From contig MNYQ01000035.1 in NCBI GenBank assembly GCA_001873185.1, positions 1 to 52,454 on the forward strand: a stretch of DNA of 52,454 nucleotides, given 5' to 3'. Source of the DNA: Ignavibacteria bacterium CG2_30_36_16. Lineage in GTDB: Bacteria > Bacteroidota > Ignavibacteria > Ignavibacteriales > Ignavibacteriaceae. The notes under the pieces are model-generated. The model ran no database searches. It had not been told where the DNA came from and was given only the letters and a program-made list of their open reading frames with translations. Positions 36,369 to 45,960 of the stretch are shown here, piece after piece (the stretch's first letter is position 1; every line of letters starts with the position of its first letter). A program made the position numbers and the translations under genes.

Positions 36369-38426
36369 ATGAAAACGATTGTAATAATTCTTTCGATATT
36401 ATCTTCAATAATCTATGCACAGGTAGATCGAAGCAAAATGCCGGAACCAGGTCTGGCTCCTAAAATTGAAATTGCAGATTACCAATCCTTTCAACTTGAA
36501 AATGGTTTAAAGGTTTTTGTAATTGAAAACCATAAGCTGCCTAAAATTTCTTTTTCACTTTTGATTGATAGAGATCCAATTAATGAGAATGATGCCGCAG
36601 GTTATGTTTCGGCGGCAGGCGAGTTGTTAAGAACGGGAACTATAAACAGAACTAAAGACCAAATTGATGAACAGGTTGATTTTATTGGAGCAGCACTAAG
36701 CACATCTCCCACAGGCGTATTTGCATCTGTATTAAAAAAGCATGTTGATACACTTTTAAATTTAATGAGTGATCTAATTTTAAACTCTGAATTTGCCGAT
36801 GAACAACTCGATAAGATTTTGCTCAGAATGAAATCCGAAATCGCAATGGCTAAGGATGACCCCTCTGCTATTGCATCTAATGTAAGAAAAGTTTTACTGT
36901 TCGGAAAAGATCATCCTTATGGCGAGCTTACAACAGAAGAAACGATAGATAATATTACGCTGGATAAGTGTAAAGAATATTATCGAAATTTCTTTAAACC
37001 AAATATCGCTTACCTTGCAGTTGTCGGCGATATTACTTTAGATGAGGCAAAACCACTCATCGAAAAATATTTTGGCAAGTGGCAAACTGGAGATGTGCCG
37101 CAGTTTACGTACAAAAAACCTGAACCGCCCGCGGGATTAAATATTGCTATTGTTGACCGCCCCAATGCAATCCAATCGGTAATAAATATTGCTTATCCGG
37201 TTCAGTTAAAAATTGGCGATGCCGACGAAATAAAAGCGAAAGTAACCAATACAATTTTGGGCGGCGGCGTGTTTAGACTATTTAATAATCTTCGGGAAAA
37301 ACATGCTTATACTTACGGCGCTTATTCTGTCCTCGCTAACGACAAGTTAATTGGCAATTTTAACGCATTTGCAGATGTACGAAATGAAGTGACCGATAGC
37401 GCTGTTACTGAAATACTTTATGAAATGAAAAGACTCAAAGAAGAAGCTGTGCCGGATGATGAACTGCAGGGAGTAAAAAATTATTTGACCGGTAATTTCG
37501 TTATGTCGCTCGAATCTCCTCAGACCATTGCAAGTTTCGCCATCAATACAGAACGTTACAACCTGCCGGAAGATTATTACGCGACTTACCTTCAAAAAAT
37601 CGCTTCTGTTACTTCGCATGATGTAAAAGAAGCAGCGCAGAAATATATCAAACCTGAAGACAATTATATTCTAATTGTTGGAAATGCAGATCTGATAAAA
37701 CAGAAAATGTCGAAGTTCGGCTCGCTCACATTTTATGATCGTTTCGGAAATAAAGTTGATACTTCCGCAGTTGATTTAAACGCTGAAGGAGTTACTGCCG
37801 AACAAATATTGGGAAAATATATCTACGCAATTGGCGGACGCGAAAAATTTTCCGCAGTACAGGATCGTATTACGGAGATGAGCGGCAAGGTGCAGGGTAT
37901 TGATGTTAATATGACTGTATATCAAAAATCCCCCGATTTGTTGAGACAGGAAGTTAATGCAGGATTGATGAACCAGGTTATAATTTACAACGGTTCACAG
38001 GGTATAATGAAGGCTTCAGGTCAGGAAATAAATATCACCGGTCAGGAACTTGAGAAACTTAAATATGAAGCTACGCTTTCATTACTTTTAAAGTATGATG
38101 AGTTCGGAATAAAATTAAAATTAACCGGTACCCCAATAGTCGATGGAAAAGATTCATATCAAGTAGAAATGATTTTTCCCGGCGGCACAAAGTGGATACA
38201 ATATTATGATAAAGAAACCGGCTTAAAACTTAAAGAAGAAAAAAACGTAACAACACCTCAGGGAACGTTTACACAGGAGACTTTATTTTCGGATTACAGA
38301 GAAGTTGAAGGATTGAAATTTCCATTTAAAATTGTTCAAAAGATGGGAGCGCAATCTCTGCAGTTTGAAGTAAGCTCAATAAAAATCAATGCCGGAATTG
38401 ATGACGGGAAGTTTGAGATAAAATAA
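36369..38426 (+). CDS. M16 family partner protein lacking HxxEH, with extra C-terminal domain
   Basis: The 685-residue product has a signal peptide (MKTIVIILSILSSIIYAQ) and two M16 halves (about 35-250 and 255-460), but the first half has no HxxEH motif: the corresponding segment reads NDAAGYVSAAGELLRTGT. It is therefore the non-catalytic partner expected to complete the chamber with the preceding protease. The last ~220 residues (about 465-685; AEQILGKYIYAIGGREKFSA onward) form an extra lipoprotein-carrier-like beta domain ending GIDDGKFEIK. An AGGAGGG ribosome site sits just before the start, and the gap to the upstream gene is one base. Confidence 0.92.
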   Translation: MKTIVIILSILSSIIYAQVDRSKMPEPGLAPKIEIADYQSFQLENGLKVFVIENHKLPKISFSLLIDRDPINENDAAGYVSAAGELLRTGTINRTKDQIDEQVDFIGAALSTSPTGVFASVLKKHVDTLLNLMSDLILNSEFADEQLDKILLRMKSEIAMAKDDPSAIASNVRKVLLFGKDHPYGELTTEETIDNITLDKCKEYYRNFFKPNIAYLAVVGDITLDEAKPLIEKYFGKWQTGDVPQFTYKKPEPPAGLNIAIVDRPNAIQSVINIAYPVQLKIGDADEIKAKVTNTILGGGVFRLFNNLREKHAYTYGAYSVLANDKLIGNFNAFADVRNEVTDSAVTEILYEMKRLKEEAVPDDELQGVKNYLTGNFVMSLESPQTIASFAINTERYNLPEDYYATYLQKIASVTSHDVKEAAQKYIKPEDNYILIVGNADLIKQKMSKFGSLTFYDRFGNKVDTSAVDLNAEGVTAEQILGKYIYAIGGREKFSAVQDRITEMSGKVQGIDVNMTVYQKSPDLLRQEVNAGLMNQVIIYNGSQGIMKASGQEINITGQELEKLKYEATLSLLLKYDEFGIKLKLTGTPIVDGKDSYQVEMIFPGGTKWIQYYDKETGLKLKEEKNVTTPQGTFTQETLFSDYREVEGLKFPFKIVQKMGAQSLQFEVSSIKINAGIDDGKFEIK

Positions 38427-38469
38427 TTGCTGCTTTGATTTGGGCGGCAATGGCTTTCGATAAAATTCT

Positions 38470-38501
38470 CCGGTCATTCACTTATATGTGTGAATGACCG
38501 G
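38470..38501. terminator. Perfect hairpin after the M16 pair
   Basis: Twelve-base arms CCGGTCATTCAC (38470-38481) and GTGAATGACCGG (38490-38501) with an 8-base loop. No T-run follows, so it may be a terminator of the non-canonical kind or an mRNA 3' end stabiliser. Confidence 0.55.
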
Positions 38502-38585
38502 ATGTTAAATAGCATGACTGCTCTTTTGGGATGATATTTTATTTAATGATAATATTTTTTAACTGAATAACAATTAAAGAAAATA

Positions 38586-39197
38586 ATGAAAAGAAAATAT
38601 TCGGTAATTGTATTTGACCTCGGTAATGTACTGATACCTTTTGACTACAGCATAGCAGTAAACAAACTTAATAAAATAGAAGCCCGTCTCGGTGATGATT
38701 TTATAGATTCATACAAAAGTAATTATCATATTCACCGTGCTTTTGAACGGGGTGATATGAGTGAAAAAGAATTTCTAGACTCGATGCTAAACATTGTCGA
38801 TCATAAAATTGATGCCGAAACTTTTTGCAGATATTATTCCGAAATTTTTACGGTTAACGAAGACGTTGCTGCGCTTCTCCCAATATTAAAGAAAAAATAT
38901 ATGCTTGTACTTTTATCAAATACAAATTCAATTCATTATCGTTACGGATATCAGCATTACGAATTTCTTAAGCATTTTGATAAATTGATTTTGTCGCACG
39001 AAGTAAACGCCGTAAAACCGGAAGAGAAAATTTACCGCGCAGTGGAAGCCTTCACACTCAAAGCATCAGAAGAGCATATTTTTATAGATGATATTAAAGA
39101 ATATGTGGATGGAGCAAAAAATATCGGCTGGGATGCAATTCAATTTAAAGGATATGATGATCTTATAAAGGATCTTAAACAGAAAGATATATTATAA
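38586..39197 (+). CDS. HAD family hydrolase (YihX-like phosphatase)
   Basis: The 203-residue cytoplasmic protein has the four HAD motifs: FDLGNVL with nucleophile D11, LLSNTNSIH, KPEEKIYRAV with the lysine, and FIDDIKEYVDGAK with the acidic pair. The DLGNV form (Asn after Gly) and the small helical cap (about 20-85) match the HAD-IA type 3 group that includes the E. coli glucose-1-phosphate phosphatase YihX. The substrate is not known. It is convergent with the PIG-L gene, 16 bases away. Confidence 0.88.
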   Translation: MKRKYSVIVFDLGNVLIPFDYSIAVNKLNKIEARLGDDFIDSYKSNYHIHRAFERGDMSEKEFLDSMLNIVDHKIDAETFCRYYSEIFTVNEDVAALLPILKKKYMLVLLSNTNSIHYRYGYQHYEFLKHFDKLILSHEVNAVKPEEKIYRAVEAFTLKASEEHIFIDDIKEYVDGAKNIGWDAIQFKGYDDLIKDLKQKDIL

Positions 39198-39213
39198 TTT
39201 CATACTCTCTCTT

Positions 39214-39918
39214 CTATAACCCGGCAAACAAATCATTAATCGGCGGATCGAACTTTTCCATAAAAAGTTCGAAGTAAACAAACCTGGAAAGGTGCTCCTT
39301 TATACCGGAGTTCTCAATTGTTTCCTTATAAGTTTTGTAATAATCGAGCGAGCCTTTTGCTGCTTCGATGTCTTCTTCGGAAACAGTGATGATGCAGTCG
39401 ATCTCATCAGGTTTTGAACCATGCACTTTGAAGAAAGTGACTTTTGCCGCATCTTCTTCACTAAGAGTTAGCATTGCATATCTTTTTAAGTAGTTTGTTT
39501 TTTCTTTTAAATTGACAAAAACTCTCTTAACAACCGAGTGAGCTATGAGATGGTCGTGAAAGCCGCTAATGCCGTGCACAGCGTACGAAACAATAACTTC
39601 CGGTTTAACTTTTCTGATTTCTTCTTCAATCACTTTTTCAATTACTCTCGGATCCAGTTCCTTCAATCCACTGTCGGGAAGATTGAGAACGTTCATGGCT
39701 GTCAAACCAAGATAGCGGGCAACATCTTTCATTTCGTTGAAACGAACTTCCCCCATTTGTTCGATCGTGTAATTGAATTTGTGCCGGAGTTTTGTTGCGC
39801 CACCCTTTGTTAAAGTAAGAAGATAAACTTCATGCCCTTCGCGCAGTTGTTTATTCATTACGTGCGCAACGCCGTAGGATTCATCATCGGGATGGGGGAA
39901 AATATATAAAATTTTCAT
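39214..39918 (-). CDS. PIG-L/LmbE family N-deacetylase
   Basis: The 234-residue protein opens with the zinc-binding motif FPHPDDESYG (H9, D11, D12), and the third ligand is in HGISGFHDHLIAHSVV (near 120). These are the marks of metal-dependent deacetylases acting on GlcNAc-type substrates such as in bacillithiol, mycothiol or GPI synthesis. Target unknown: a BshB-like role in bacillithiol synthesis is possible because Bacteroidota use that thiol, but no bsh partner is in the window. It overlaps the MscS gene by four bases (ATGA) and is co-transcribed behind it. Confidence 0.9.
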   Translation of the reverse strand: MKILYIFPHPDDESYGVAHVMNKQLREGHEVYLLTLTKGGATKLRHKFNYTIEQMGEVRFNEMKDVARYLGLTAMNVLNLPDSGLKELDPRVIEKVIEEEIRKVKPEVIVSYAVHGISGFHDHLIAHSVVKRVFVNLKEKTNYLKRYAMLTLSEEDAAKVTFFKVHGSKPDEIDCIITVSEEDIEAAKGSLDYYKTYKETIENSGIKEHLSRFVYFELFMEKFDPPINDLFAGL

Positions 39919-40850
39919 TCGGTCTTCCCAACATTATTCGCGCGGGCATTTTCTTTTCCTTCGGTTGAGTTTTTATAAAAACGTGTGGTTGGATATGCAA
40001 AATCAATATCGCTGCACTTTGCAAATTCAGTTAAAACATCTTCCCAGATTTCGTGCTCTGTTATCCTTCGTTTACGAGGGGCGCACAAATATCGAATTGT
40101 GATCAACACGCCGCTCTCCCGTACGCTTGTATAAACTGATGGTTCTAATGTATCGTAAAAAATTAAAAAACGTTTTGAAGTTTCTCTAATTTGTTCTTCT
40201 GCTCCTTCAGAGTGATGCTCGGCGCGGGCGATAACAATTTTACCTAATATTTCCTTTGCTTTTCTCCAATTGCTTTCAAAAGTTACAAGCACACTTACTT
40301 CGTTCCAAATGTACGCAAAACCTACGCTGTAGTTTGCGAGCCATTCGCTAAAAATTTTCCCGTTGGGAACATGAACGATTCTGCCGGTGCTTTGATCCGC
40401 ATCAACCCAGTTGCCTATTTCCATCATCGTAAATTGAAAAATCCGTATATCAATAACATCACCGGTTATGTGGTTTATCTCTATTCTGTCCCCCACAGTA
40501 AAAGGTTTGCGCCAGATGATGAAAGCCCAGCCTGCCAGATTAGCCACAGGTTGATTTAATGCTATGGCAAGTCCGGCGGAAAGCAGTCCAAGATAAGTAG
40601 CAATTGATCCAAAACCTTCAAACCAGATTCTTCCTACCAGAATAAATCCAATAGAAAAAACTATGTATAAGCTTGTTTTGCGCCAGCGGTATATTATCTG
40701 AACATCATTAAATTTTTTCTTGCTAAACCAAAGTATAAACCGGCGTATAAACCAAAGAATAAATACAGCAACAAGTGTTGCGATGAGTTTGTTTTGAATA
40801 CCGGGGGACAAACCGAGGTAATCCTGTAAATACTTAGATATCTTTTCCAT
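39915..40850 (-). CDS. MscS-like mechanosensitive ion channel
   Basis: The 311-residue inner-membrane protein has three hydrophobic segments in the first ~110 residues (LIATLVAVFILWFIRRFILW, SLYIVFSIGFILVGRIWF, and a pore helix YLGLLSAGLAIALNQPVANL-AGW), followed by the MscS beta domain starting FTVGDRIEI (about 117-125) and the FQFTMMEIGNWVD and VHVPNGKIFSEWLANYS motifs. The C-terminal alpha-beta domain (about 195-285) is present. Such channels release ions and solutes on hypo-osmotic shock. The gene leads a two-gene unit with the PIG-L deacetylase. Confidence 0.9.
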   Translation of the reverse strand: MEKISKYLQDYLGLSPGIQNKLIATLVAVFILWFIRRFILWFSKKKFNDVQIIYRWRKTSLYIVFSIGFILVGRIWFEGFGSIATYLGLLSAGLAIALNQPVANLAGWAFIIWRKPFTVGDRIEINHITGDVIDIRIFQFTMMEIGNWVDADQSTGRIVHVPNGKIFSEWLANYSVGFAYIWNEVSVLVTFESNWRKAKEILGKIVIARAEHHSEGAEEQIRETSKRFLIFYDTLEPSVYTSVRESGVLITIRYLCAPRKRRITEHEIWEDVLTEFAKCSDIDFAYPTTRFYKNSTEGKENARANNVGKTE

Positions 40851-40921
40851 TACAATTTCTGATTATTAAATCGATGGTGTTATGATAACATAATTATTTC
40901 TAATAATCTATTCTTTAACTA

Positions 40922-40956
40922 AGAGATGACATCTTGTAAAAAAAGATGTCATCTCT
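40922..40956. terminator. Long perfect hairpin downstream of the DUF302 gene
   Basis: Perfect 14-base arms AGAGATGACATCTT and AAGATGTCATCTCT with a 7-base loop. It sits 12 bases after the DUF302 stop on the minus strand and upstream of mscS. On the minus strand the U-rich part is in the loop, not after the stem, so termination efficiency is uncertain. Confidence 0.6.
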
Positions 40957-40967
40957 CTTCAACAAAA

Positions 40968-41354
40968 TTATAACGAATCAATTACCCTTTTTAGTCTATC
41001 CCTTATTTCAGAAGCAACTTCACCAAGCGAATCGTTTTGAACAGCCATCATTGAGGCGGCAGGATCAACGGCAGCTATTTCGATTTTGCCATCGCCCTGT
41101 TCTATTACGGTTACATTGCAGGGAAGCATTGTTCCTATTTTATCTTCAGACTGAAGCGCTTTATAGGCAGCTGGAGGATTACACGCTCCAAGTATTTTAT
41201 ATTTCTTAAAATCAACATCAAGTTTCTTTTTCAAAGTTTCCTTCACATCAATTTCGGTTAGAATGCCAAATCCTTCTGCTTTTAATGCCTCTGTTACTTT
41301 ATTTATTGCTCCGTCAAAATCGCCGTTTATTGTTTTAGAAAAATAATAACTCAT
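40968..41354 (-). CDS. DUF302 domain protein (intact paralogue)
   Basis: The 128-residue cytoplasmic protein is a full DUF302 domain: MSYYFSKTINGDFDGAINKV, EGFGILTEIDVKETLKKKLD, YKILGACNPPAAYKALQSED and GTMLPCNVTVIEQ. The two cysteines (in GACNPP and LPCNV) are conserved in both copies of the window. DUF302 has no agreed function; some members occur with thiosulfate or redox genes. The broken copy at 6454-6858 shows that this gene was once duplicated. It is followed by a strong hairpin and seems to be transcribed alone. Confidence 0.88.
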   Translation of the reverse strand: MSYYFSKTINGDFDGAINKVTEALKAEGFGILTEIDVKETLKKKLDVDFKKYKILGACNPPAAYKALQSEDKIGTMLPCNVTVIEQGDGKIEIAAVDPAASMMAVQNDSLGEVASEIRDRLKRVIDSL

Positions 41355-41511
41355 TTTAATATTCCTTCTTTTCTTGTTTATACTGATTAATCAGATGAAT
41401 AAAAGCATAACAAGATTCACTAATTATTTCAATCGATAAAGAAGTAATCATAGTTTTGGTTCATATTATAATAGACATAAAGCATTTCAAATAGTCGCGT
41501 TGCTTCCTTTC

Positions 41512-41545
41512 AACAAAAAAAGCGGCAAACCATAAATCTGCCGCT
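41512..41545 (-). terminator. Rho-independent terminator of the subtilisin-like gene
   Basis: On the minus strand AGCGGCA (41545-41539) and TGCCGCT (41527-41521) arms are followed by a T-run (41520-41514). It begins about 29 bases after the stop. Confidence 0.85.
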
Positions 41546-41573
41546 TTATTTTATAAAAATAATTAATGCGGAT

Positions 41574-44500
41574 CTACTTTATCAAAAGCATCTTTTTCAC
41601 ATTCATAAATGTTTTGCCGCTGCCTTTTGCTGTTAAGCGGTAAACATATGTGCCGGATGTTAATCCGGATGCATTAAGATTAAATTTCTGGTAGCCCGCA
41701 TCCATCGTACCATTAATTAGTTCAACAACTTTTTCGCCGAGCATGTTAAATACTTCGAGCGTTACTTCCGATTTTTCAGGGAGTGTAAATTCAATTGTGG
41801 TTGCAGGATTAAAAGGATTGGGATAGTTCTGATATAATGCGTAATCCTTCGGAGCTTCGATTGCAACATTTATAACAGGGCTATATTCAAAAGTTCCGTC
41901 AAAATCAATTTGCTTAAGTCGGTAATTGTATTCACCAACCTTTAGATTTTTATCTGTAAATGAGTAAACATTTTTTTCAGTAGAACTTCCTCTTCCCTGT
42001 ACAAAGCCGGCAGTTTCAAAGCTAAGCGTTCCTTTACTATTCCCAACTGCACGTTCTATCTCGAAACCTTTATTGTTGGTCTCGGTTGCGGTAGACCAGT
42101 TGAGCGTAACATCGCTGCGGTTTGCTTCAGCGGTTAGGGCTGTTAACTCAACAGGGATTGCTGCTATTTCCATTGTAACCGGAATAGTTAAAACCGGAGT
42201 AACGGGATCGTTGCTGTTTACTTTTAAATCCATCGAATAGTTACCTGTTGGGAAATCTTCCGTCGAGAAAACTAACTCGATATCAACCGAACTTCCGTTG
42301 TACAAAGTTCCGCTTGAAACATTGTTCGCAAGCCAGTCGGGTTCTGCCGAAAACTGCAGCGCAAGATTGTTTGCAACATAAGCCGCATTGTATGCAACCT
42401 GCAAACCGTCTGTTCCGGTTGGCGATTCGATTCCAACTGTGGCAGAAGTTAAAGTTGCATTCATGTCTTTATAATATATCATTACTTTTCCGCCGGCATT
42501 AATAACATACTGGAATGTTAGTGAACCGGTTGCCGAATACTTTTGCCAGTTAGTAAACTGAATAATGAATGTATTGCCAATCTGCTGATAATGAACAGTT
42601 CCCTGTGTAGTCCCGTCAAGGTCATCCCAAAAAGCAGAAATAAACCCATTGGGAGCGGCGGCTGAAGGAATTTGCGCATTGGTAAATAAGTTAGCCGTTG
42701 GAGCAGTAAACAATAAAGGACCGTTGCTACTTACATAAACTTCTGTTTTTATTTCACCGTAGAATTTAAAGTTAAAACCAAAACTAAACGGACCGGCATA
42801 ACCTTCGTCTTTCGGATCAAATGTGCCGGTTGGCAGCCAGGTCGTTGCGGCAGTACCCGTAGCCGATATATCATTCCAAACATACTGCGGACCGCCCGGC
42901 TCATTGCTGTCAATCCACTTGTAACCAAATAAATCGGGACCGCCCTGTCCGTCAATACTTAATCCGCCTTTTGTAATAGCATCATCTTTGCTTGCGCTCA
43001 GGTTTTGGCTTTGATCTTTTTTAGGGATCAGTTTATAAGAAACTATACCCGTGGGGAAGGTATTGTTTTCAAGTGAAACCGTAAAGTCAAGCGTTGAATT
43101 ACCGGCGGAAATATTTGAAATTGCTACTGTATCAACCGCAGTAAAACCGGATGTAATAGTACGGCTGATGGAAGCTTTATTGGATGATACAACAGGCGCG
43201 CCGTAAGTTGAAGCGGTTGGCACGTTTGAGATTTCGCTTACGTTGCCCCAAATGTCATTCGACCGGATGGCAAAATAGTATTGTGTGCTCATGGCTAAAT
43301 TATTAACAAGCAACTGCTGCGGCGAACCGGCAGTATCGGGAGCCCCTGAATAAGCGATTTGCTGTGCCGAATAAAAAGTTGCCGAATCAGAAATCGGTGA
43401 ATTTGAAATTCTAATATCATAAACTGCAACTCCGCCAACAGAAGAATCGAAAGGGGCTGTCCAGTTTAATTTGAGCCAGTTCGAACCGAAATCAACAATT
43501 GCAAGATCTGTAATTTGTGTAGGCGGCACACTGTCCTGTTCACCGGCAGCAAGTAAAAAAGCCTGGTAAGCGTCTACTCTACCGGCGCCGTAACGATTGT
43601 CTTTGCCGGGTTCTCCTTTTTCAACTGCTGTAGTCTGCATGATCATACTTACGGCAGCAGGCTCGAGATTTGGATTAACAGAAAGAAGCAAAGCTGCAAC
43701 ACCTGCAAGATGCGGTGTAGCGCCCGATGTTCCGCTAAATGATTGGTAACCTCCTCCTGGAGCGGTCGAAGTTGTTCCGTTACCGGGGGCAGCAATGTCC
43801 GGCTTAATTAATCCCATTGCGCCGGGTTGTGTTTCGTAAGGATAATCGCGGTATTGAACAGGCATTGAATATGGATACGAAGGATGGTTAGCCTGTATGT
43901 TTTCCCAAGGAAATGGACCGTAGGGAGAGCTTGAAACAATAAGATCGGTTGAAGCATTAACATTAGCCGAGCCGATAACAGAACTTAATCCGCCAACTAG
44001 TGTTTGGTCTGGATGAATCCATGGACCGGGACAGTTGCCCGGAGCAGAAATATTAAATGGCACAGGCGCGCTGCTGCTGCCGCCATCATTACTTGTCGAG
44101 TTTGTATGAAGTACGCCCGCGGCAAGTTCCATATCGGTCATCTGCCTAAACATAGGATAGTTTGGCTGCGGAGAGAAATACCATTTATAACTTAACGAAC
44201 TTGTAACAACGTCAGCGCCTTTGTCTATTGCATACTGCTGTGCAAGCCAGTATTCCGATTCGCCATTCGGTTTTAGGATTATAATTTTTGCTCTTGGTGC
44301 AACGCCGGTTTGAGTTCCGTTAGCGCCGTTGCCTACTACAATACCGGTCGTAGCCGTACCGTGGCTGCTGCCTTCACTCGGGTTGTTATCGTTGTTTTCA
44401 TAATCCCAGCCAATAAAATCGTCAACAAGTCCGTTGCCGTCATTATCAACGCCGTTAATATCGCCGGGGTCAAAAACCCATGTGCTGCCGTTCCATTCAA

Positions 44501-45188
44501 TTGTGCGCCCGTCGCCGTCAGCATCTTCACCAAGGTTGTTCCAAATGTTCGGTGCAAGGTCGGGATGAGTCCAATCTGCTCCGGTATCAAAATTACCGAC
44601 TATCACGCCTCTGCCGCTGTCGCCAAGCGCCCAAACTTGCGGTGCATTTATTAAAGTTAAGCCGGGCTGTATTGCCTCGGTAGCAGGTGTAAAGAGGTTA
44701 TTCTCTTCATTATATTTTGTAATTCCATTATCGTCAGTTAGCTGGTTGATGTTGAACTGCGGATCATAATAAAGTTGACCGATCTCTTCAAAATTTTGCG
44801 CAAGCTGAACAACCACATCGGGTTTAGCCCGGAAGGCAATAACGTTAATAGCCCATATAGGCTGGACGTTTACTACCGAACCATTTTCAGTATTGTTATT
44901 TAGAAAATTTAATACACGTTGCTGGCTGCCTGCGGCATAATCTTTAAGAATGTTAACTACAACTTTTTGGCGGTCTTTCCGGTTCAAGTTGTATGTCATA
45001 TTCTTTAAATCGTTAAGGCTTAATCTGTCTTTTAGAACAGCATAAACCCTCACGAGATTATCATTGCTGCTTTTCAAAACATTCTGTAAATAGCCGTCAA
45101 TTTTAGGATTCTGATATTGTGCATTAACCGGCACTGCGGATAACACGAACAAAAATAAAAGAACTAATGAAATGAAAAAATTTTTCAT
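41574..45188 (-). CDS. T9SS-sorted subtilisin-like serine peptidase (S8)
   Basis: The 1204-residue secreted protease has a signal peptide (1-23), an inhibitor-like propeptide (about 25-170), and an S8 domain with the triad D201 (GNFDTGADWTHPD), H276 (SSHGTATTGIVVG) and S488 (FSGTSGATPHLAG). A fibronectin III domain (about 555-660), an Ig-like segment, a beta-sandwich module (about 750-930; FWDDLDGTTQGTVHYQQ, TNWQKYSATGSLTFQYV), an ASPM-SPD-2-like region, the PVELTALTA module and a type A T9SS domain with NYPNPFNPATTIEF follow. An AGGAG ribosome site precedes the ATG. The C-terminal half is a close paralogue of the gene at 51033-52454. It is likely a surface or released endopeptidase. Confidence 0.94.
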   Translation of the reverse strand: MKNFFISLVLLFLFVLSAVPVNAQYQNPKIDGYLQNVLKSSNDNLVRVYAVLKDRLSLNDLKNMTYNLNRKDRQKVVVNILKDYAAGSQQRVLNFLNNNTENGSVVNVQPIWAINVIAFRAKPDVVVQLAQNFEEIGQLYYDPQFNINQLTDDNGITKYNEENNLFTPATEAIQPGLTLINAPQVWALGDSGRGVIVGNFDTGADWTHPDLAPNIWNNLGEDADGDGRTIEWNGSTWVFDPGDINGVDNDGNGLVDDFIGWDYENNDNNPSEGSSHGTATTGIVVGNGANGTQTGVAPRAKIIILKPNGESEYWLAQQYAIDKGADVVTSSLSYKWYFSPQPNYPMFRQMTDMELAAGVLHTNSTSNDGGSSSAPVPFNISAPGNCPGPWIHPDQTLVGGLSSVIGSANVNASTDLIVSSSPYGPFPWENIQANHPSYPYSMPVQYRDYPYETQPGAMGLIKPDIAAPGNGTTSTAPGGGYQSFSGTSGATPHLAGVAALLLSVNPNLEPAAVSMIMQTTAVEKGEPGKDNRYGAGRVDAYQAFLLAAGEQDSVPPTQITDLAIVDFGSNWLKLNWTAPFDSSVGGVAVYDIRISNSPISDSATFYSAQQIAYSGAPDTAGSPQQLLVNNLAMSTQYYFAIRSNDIWGNVSEISNVPTASTYGAPVVSSNKASISRTITSGFTAVDTVAISNISAGNSTLDFTVSLENNTFPTGIVSYKLIPKKDQSQNLSASKDDAITKGGLSIDGQGGPDLFGYKWIDSNEPGGPQYVWNDISATGTAATTWLPTGTFDPKDEGYAGPFSFGFNFKFYGEIKTEVYVSSNGPLLFTAPTANLFTNAQIPSAAAPNGFISAFWDDLDGTTQGTVHYQQIGNTFIIQFTNWQKYSATGSLTFQYVINAGGKVMIYYKDMNATLTSATVGIESPTGTDGLQVAYNAAYVANNLALQFSAEPDWLANNVSSGTLYNGSSVDIELVFSTEDFPTGNYSMDLKVNSNDPVTPVLTIPVTMEIAAIPVELTALTAEANRSDVTLNWSTATETNNKGFEIERAVGNSKGTLSFETAGFVQGRGSSTEKNVYSFTDKNLKVGEYNYRLKQIDFDGTFEYSPVINVAIEAPKDYALYQNYPNPFNPATTIEFTLPEKSEVTLEVFNMLGEKVVELINGTMDAGYQKFNLNASGLTSGTYVYRLTAKGSGKTFMNVKKMLLIK

Positions 45189-45462
45189 TAACGTCTCCTG
45201 TTTTATGGATGAAATAATGTTATTGAACGAAATTTGCCTACACGCGGCAGGACTGAACAGAAAATATTTTAGCCTGTTAAGAGGAGTAGAATTTATAGAA
45301 CTAAAAAAATTTTAATTTCAATATATATCTATTTTTTCTAATTTGCATAAGGGTTTGATTTAAAAAGATTCCAGTTGTAAAGTCATTACGAATATAGTGA
45401 AGTAATTTTTCCCATTTATCCGAAGATGAAAGATTACCTTCCCGTATACGGGATTAATTAGA

Positions 45463-45476
45463 CCGTTAGCTAACGG
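45463..45476. repeat. Dispersed intergenic palindrome
   Basis: An exact CCGTTAGCTAACGG, joined directly to a TTTTTAGAGATGCCCT end like that of the MITE-like elements. Confidence 0.9.
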
Positions 45477-45855
45477 ATTTTTAGAGATGCCCTTTAATAT
45501 TAAAAAGATGGAAAAAATAATTTATACTTGCATTTAATTTTTCTTCCGTATAAATTGGAGCCATCATTTAGAGATGGTGCTTAAAATGAAATATTTTTTA
45601 TCAGTCAATTGTTCGCATAATACGTTTATTTTTTAAAGAACCGGTTTCCATTAACAGGGTCCTTTCCGGTTCGACGACCACCAATGCTGCCGCAGCCGCG
45701 GCATGTAATTTTCAATTATTTTTTTAGCTCTTATTCAACAAGAATTTTTTCTTTTCATTTACAAATTTGTTTGAACGGTGAATAACACCTATAAAGTTTC
45801 AAACATTTAGTGACAACTTCCGGCGGGTTCGTGAGAAAAAACAAATAAAATGTTA

Positions 45856-45960
45856 GAAGGTTTGAATGGATTGTAAGAGCTTTTGAATGACTTGTGAGAA
45901 GGTTTGAATGACTTTTGAGAAGGTTCGAATGACTTGTGACAAGGTTTGGATGGGATTGTT
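45856..45960. repeat. Five 21-base tandem repeats
   Basis: Five contiguous units of exactly 21 bases with consensus GAAGGTTTGAATGACTTGTGA. Units 3 and 4 are near identical and the outer units diverge. The minus strand reads without stops as SQVIQTF-like heptads, but no start or longer frame exists. It lies ~190 bases upstream of the 46149 gene. Confidence 0.85.

Noticed and set aside
36369-38426. Second active zinc protease
   Set aside because: The HxxEH motif is absent at the expected place, so it is the partner type rather than an enzyme with its own zinc site.
40922-40956. Operator between mscS and DUF302
   Set aside because: The 14-base hairpin is immediately downstream of the DUF302 stop, so a transcript 3' end is the simpler reading.
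44310-44654. Plus-strand 114-codon frame opposite the subtilisin-like gene
   Set aside because: It is a shadow of the conserved S8 catalytic region (D201 and H276 codons) with Ala/Val-rich text and no start signals.
45660-45683. tRNA 3' end (GGTTCGA...CCACCA)
   Set aside because: There is no room for a 7-base acceptor strand after the apparent T-loop and no matching D or anticodon arms upstream.
45856-45960. CRISPR-like array
   Set aside because: The repeats are contiguous 21-base units with no spacers and no cas genes nearby.
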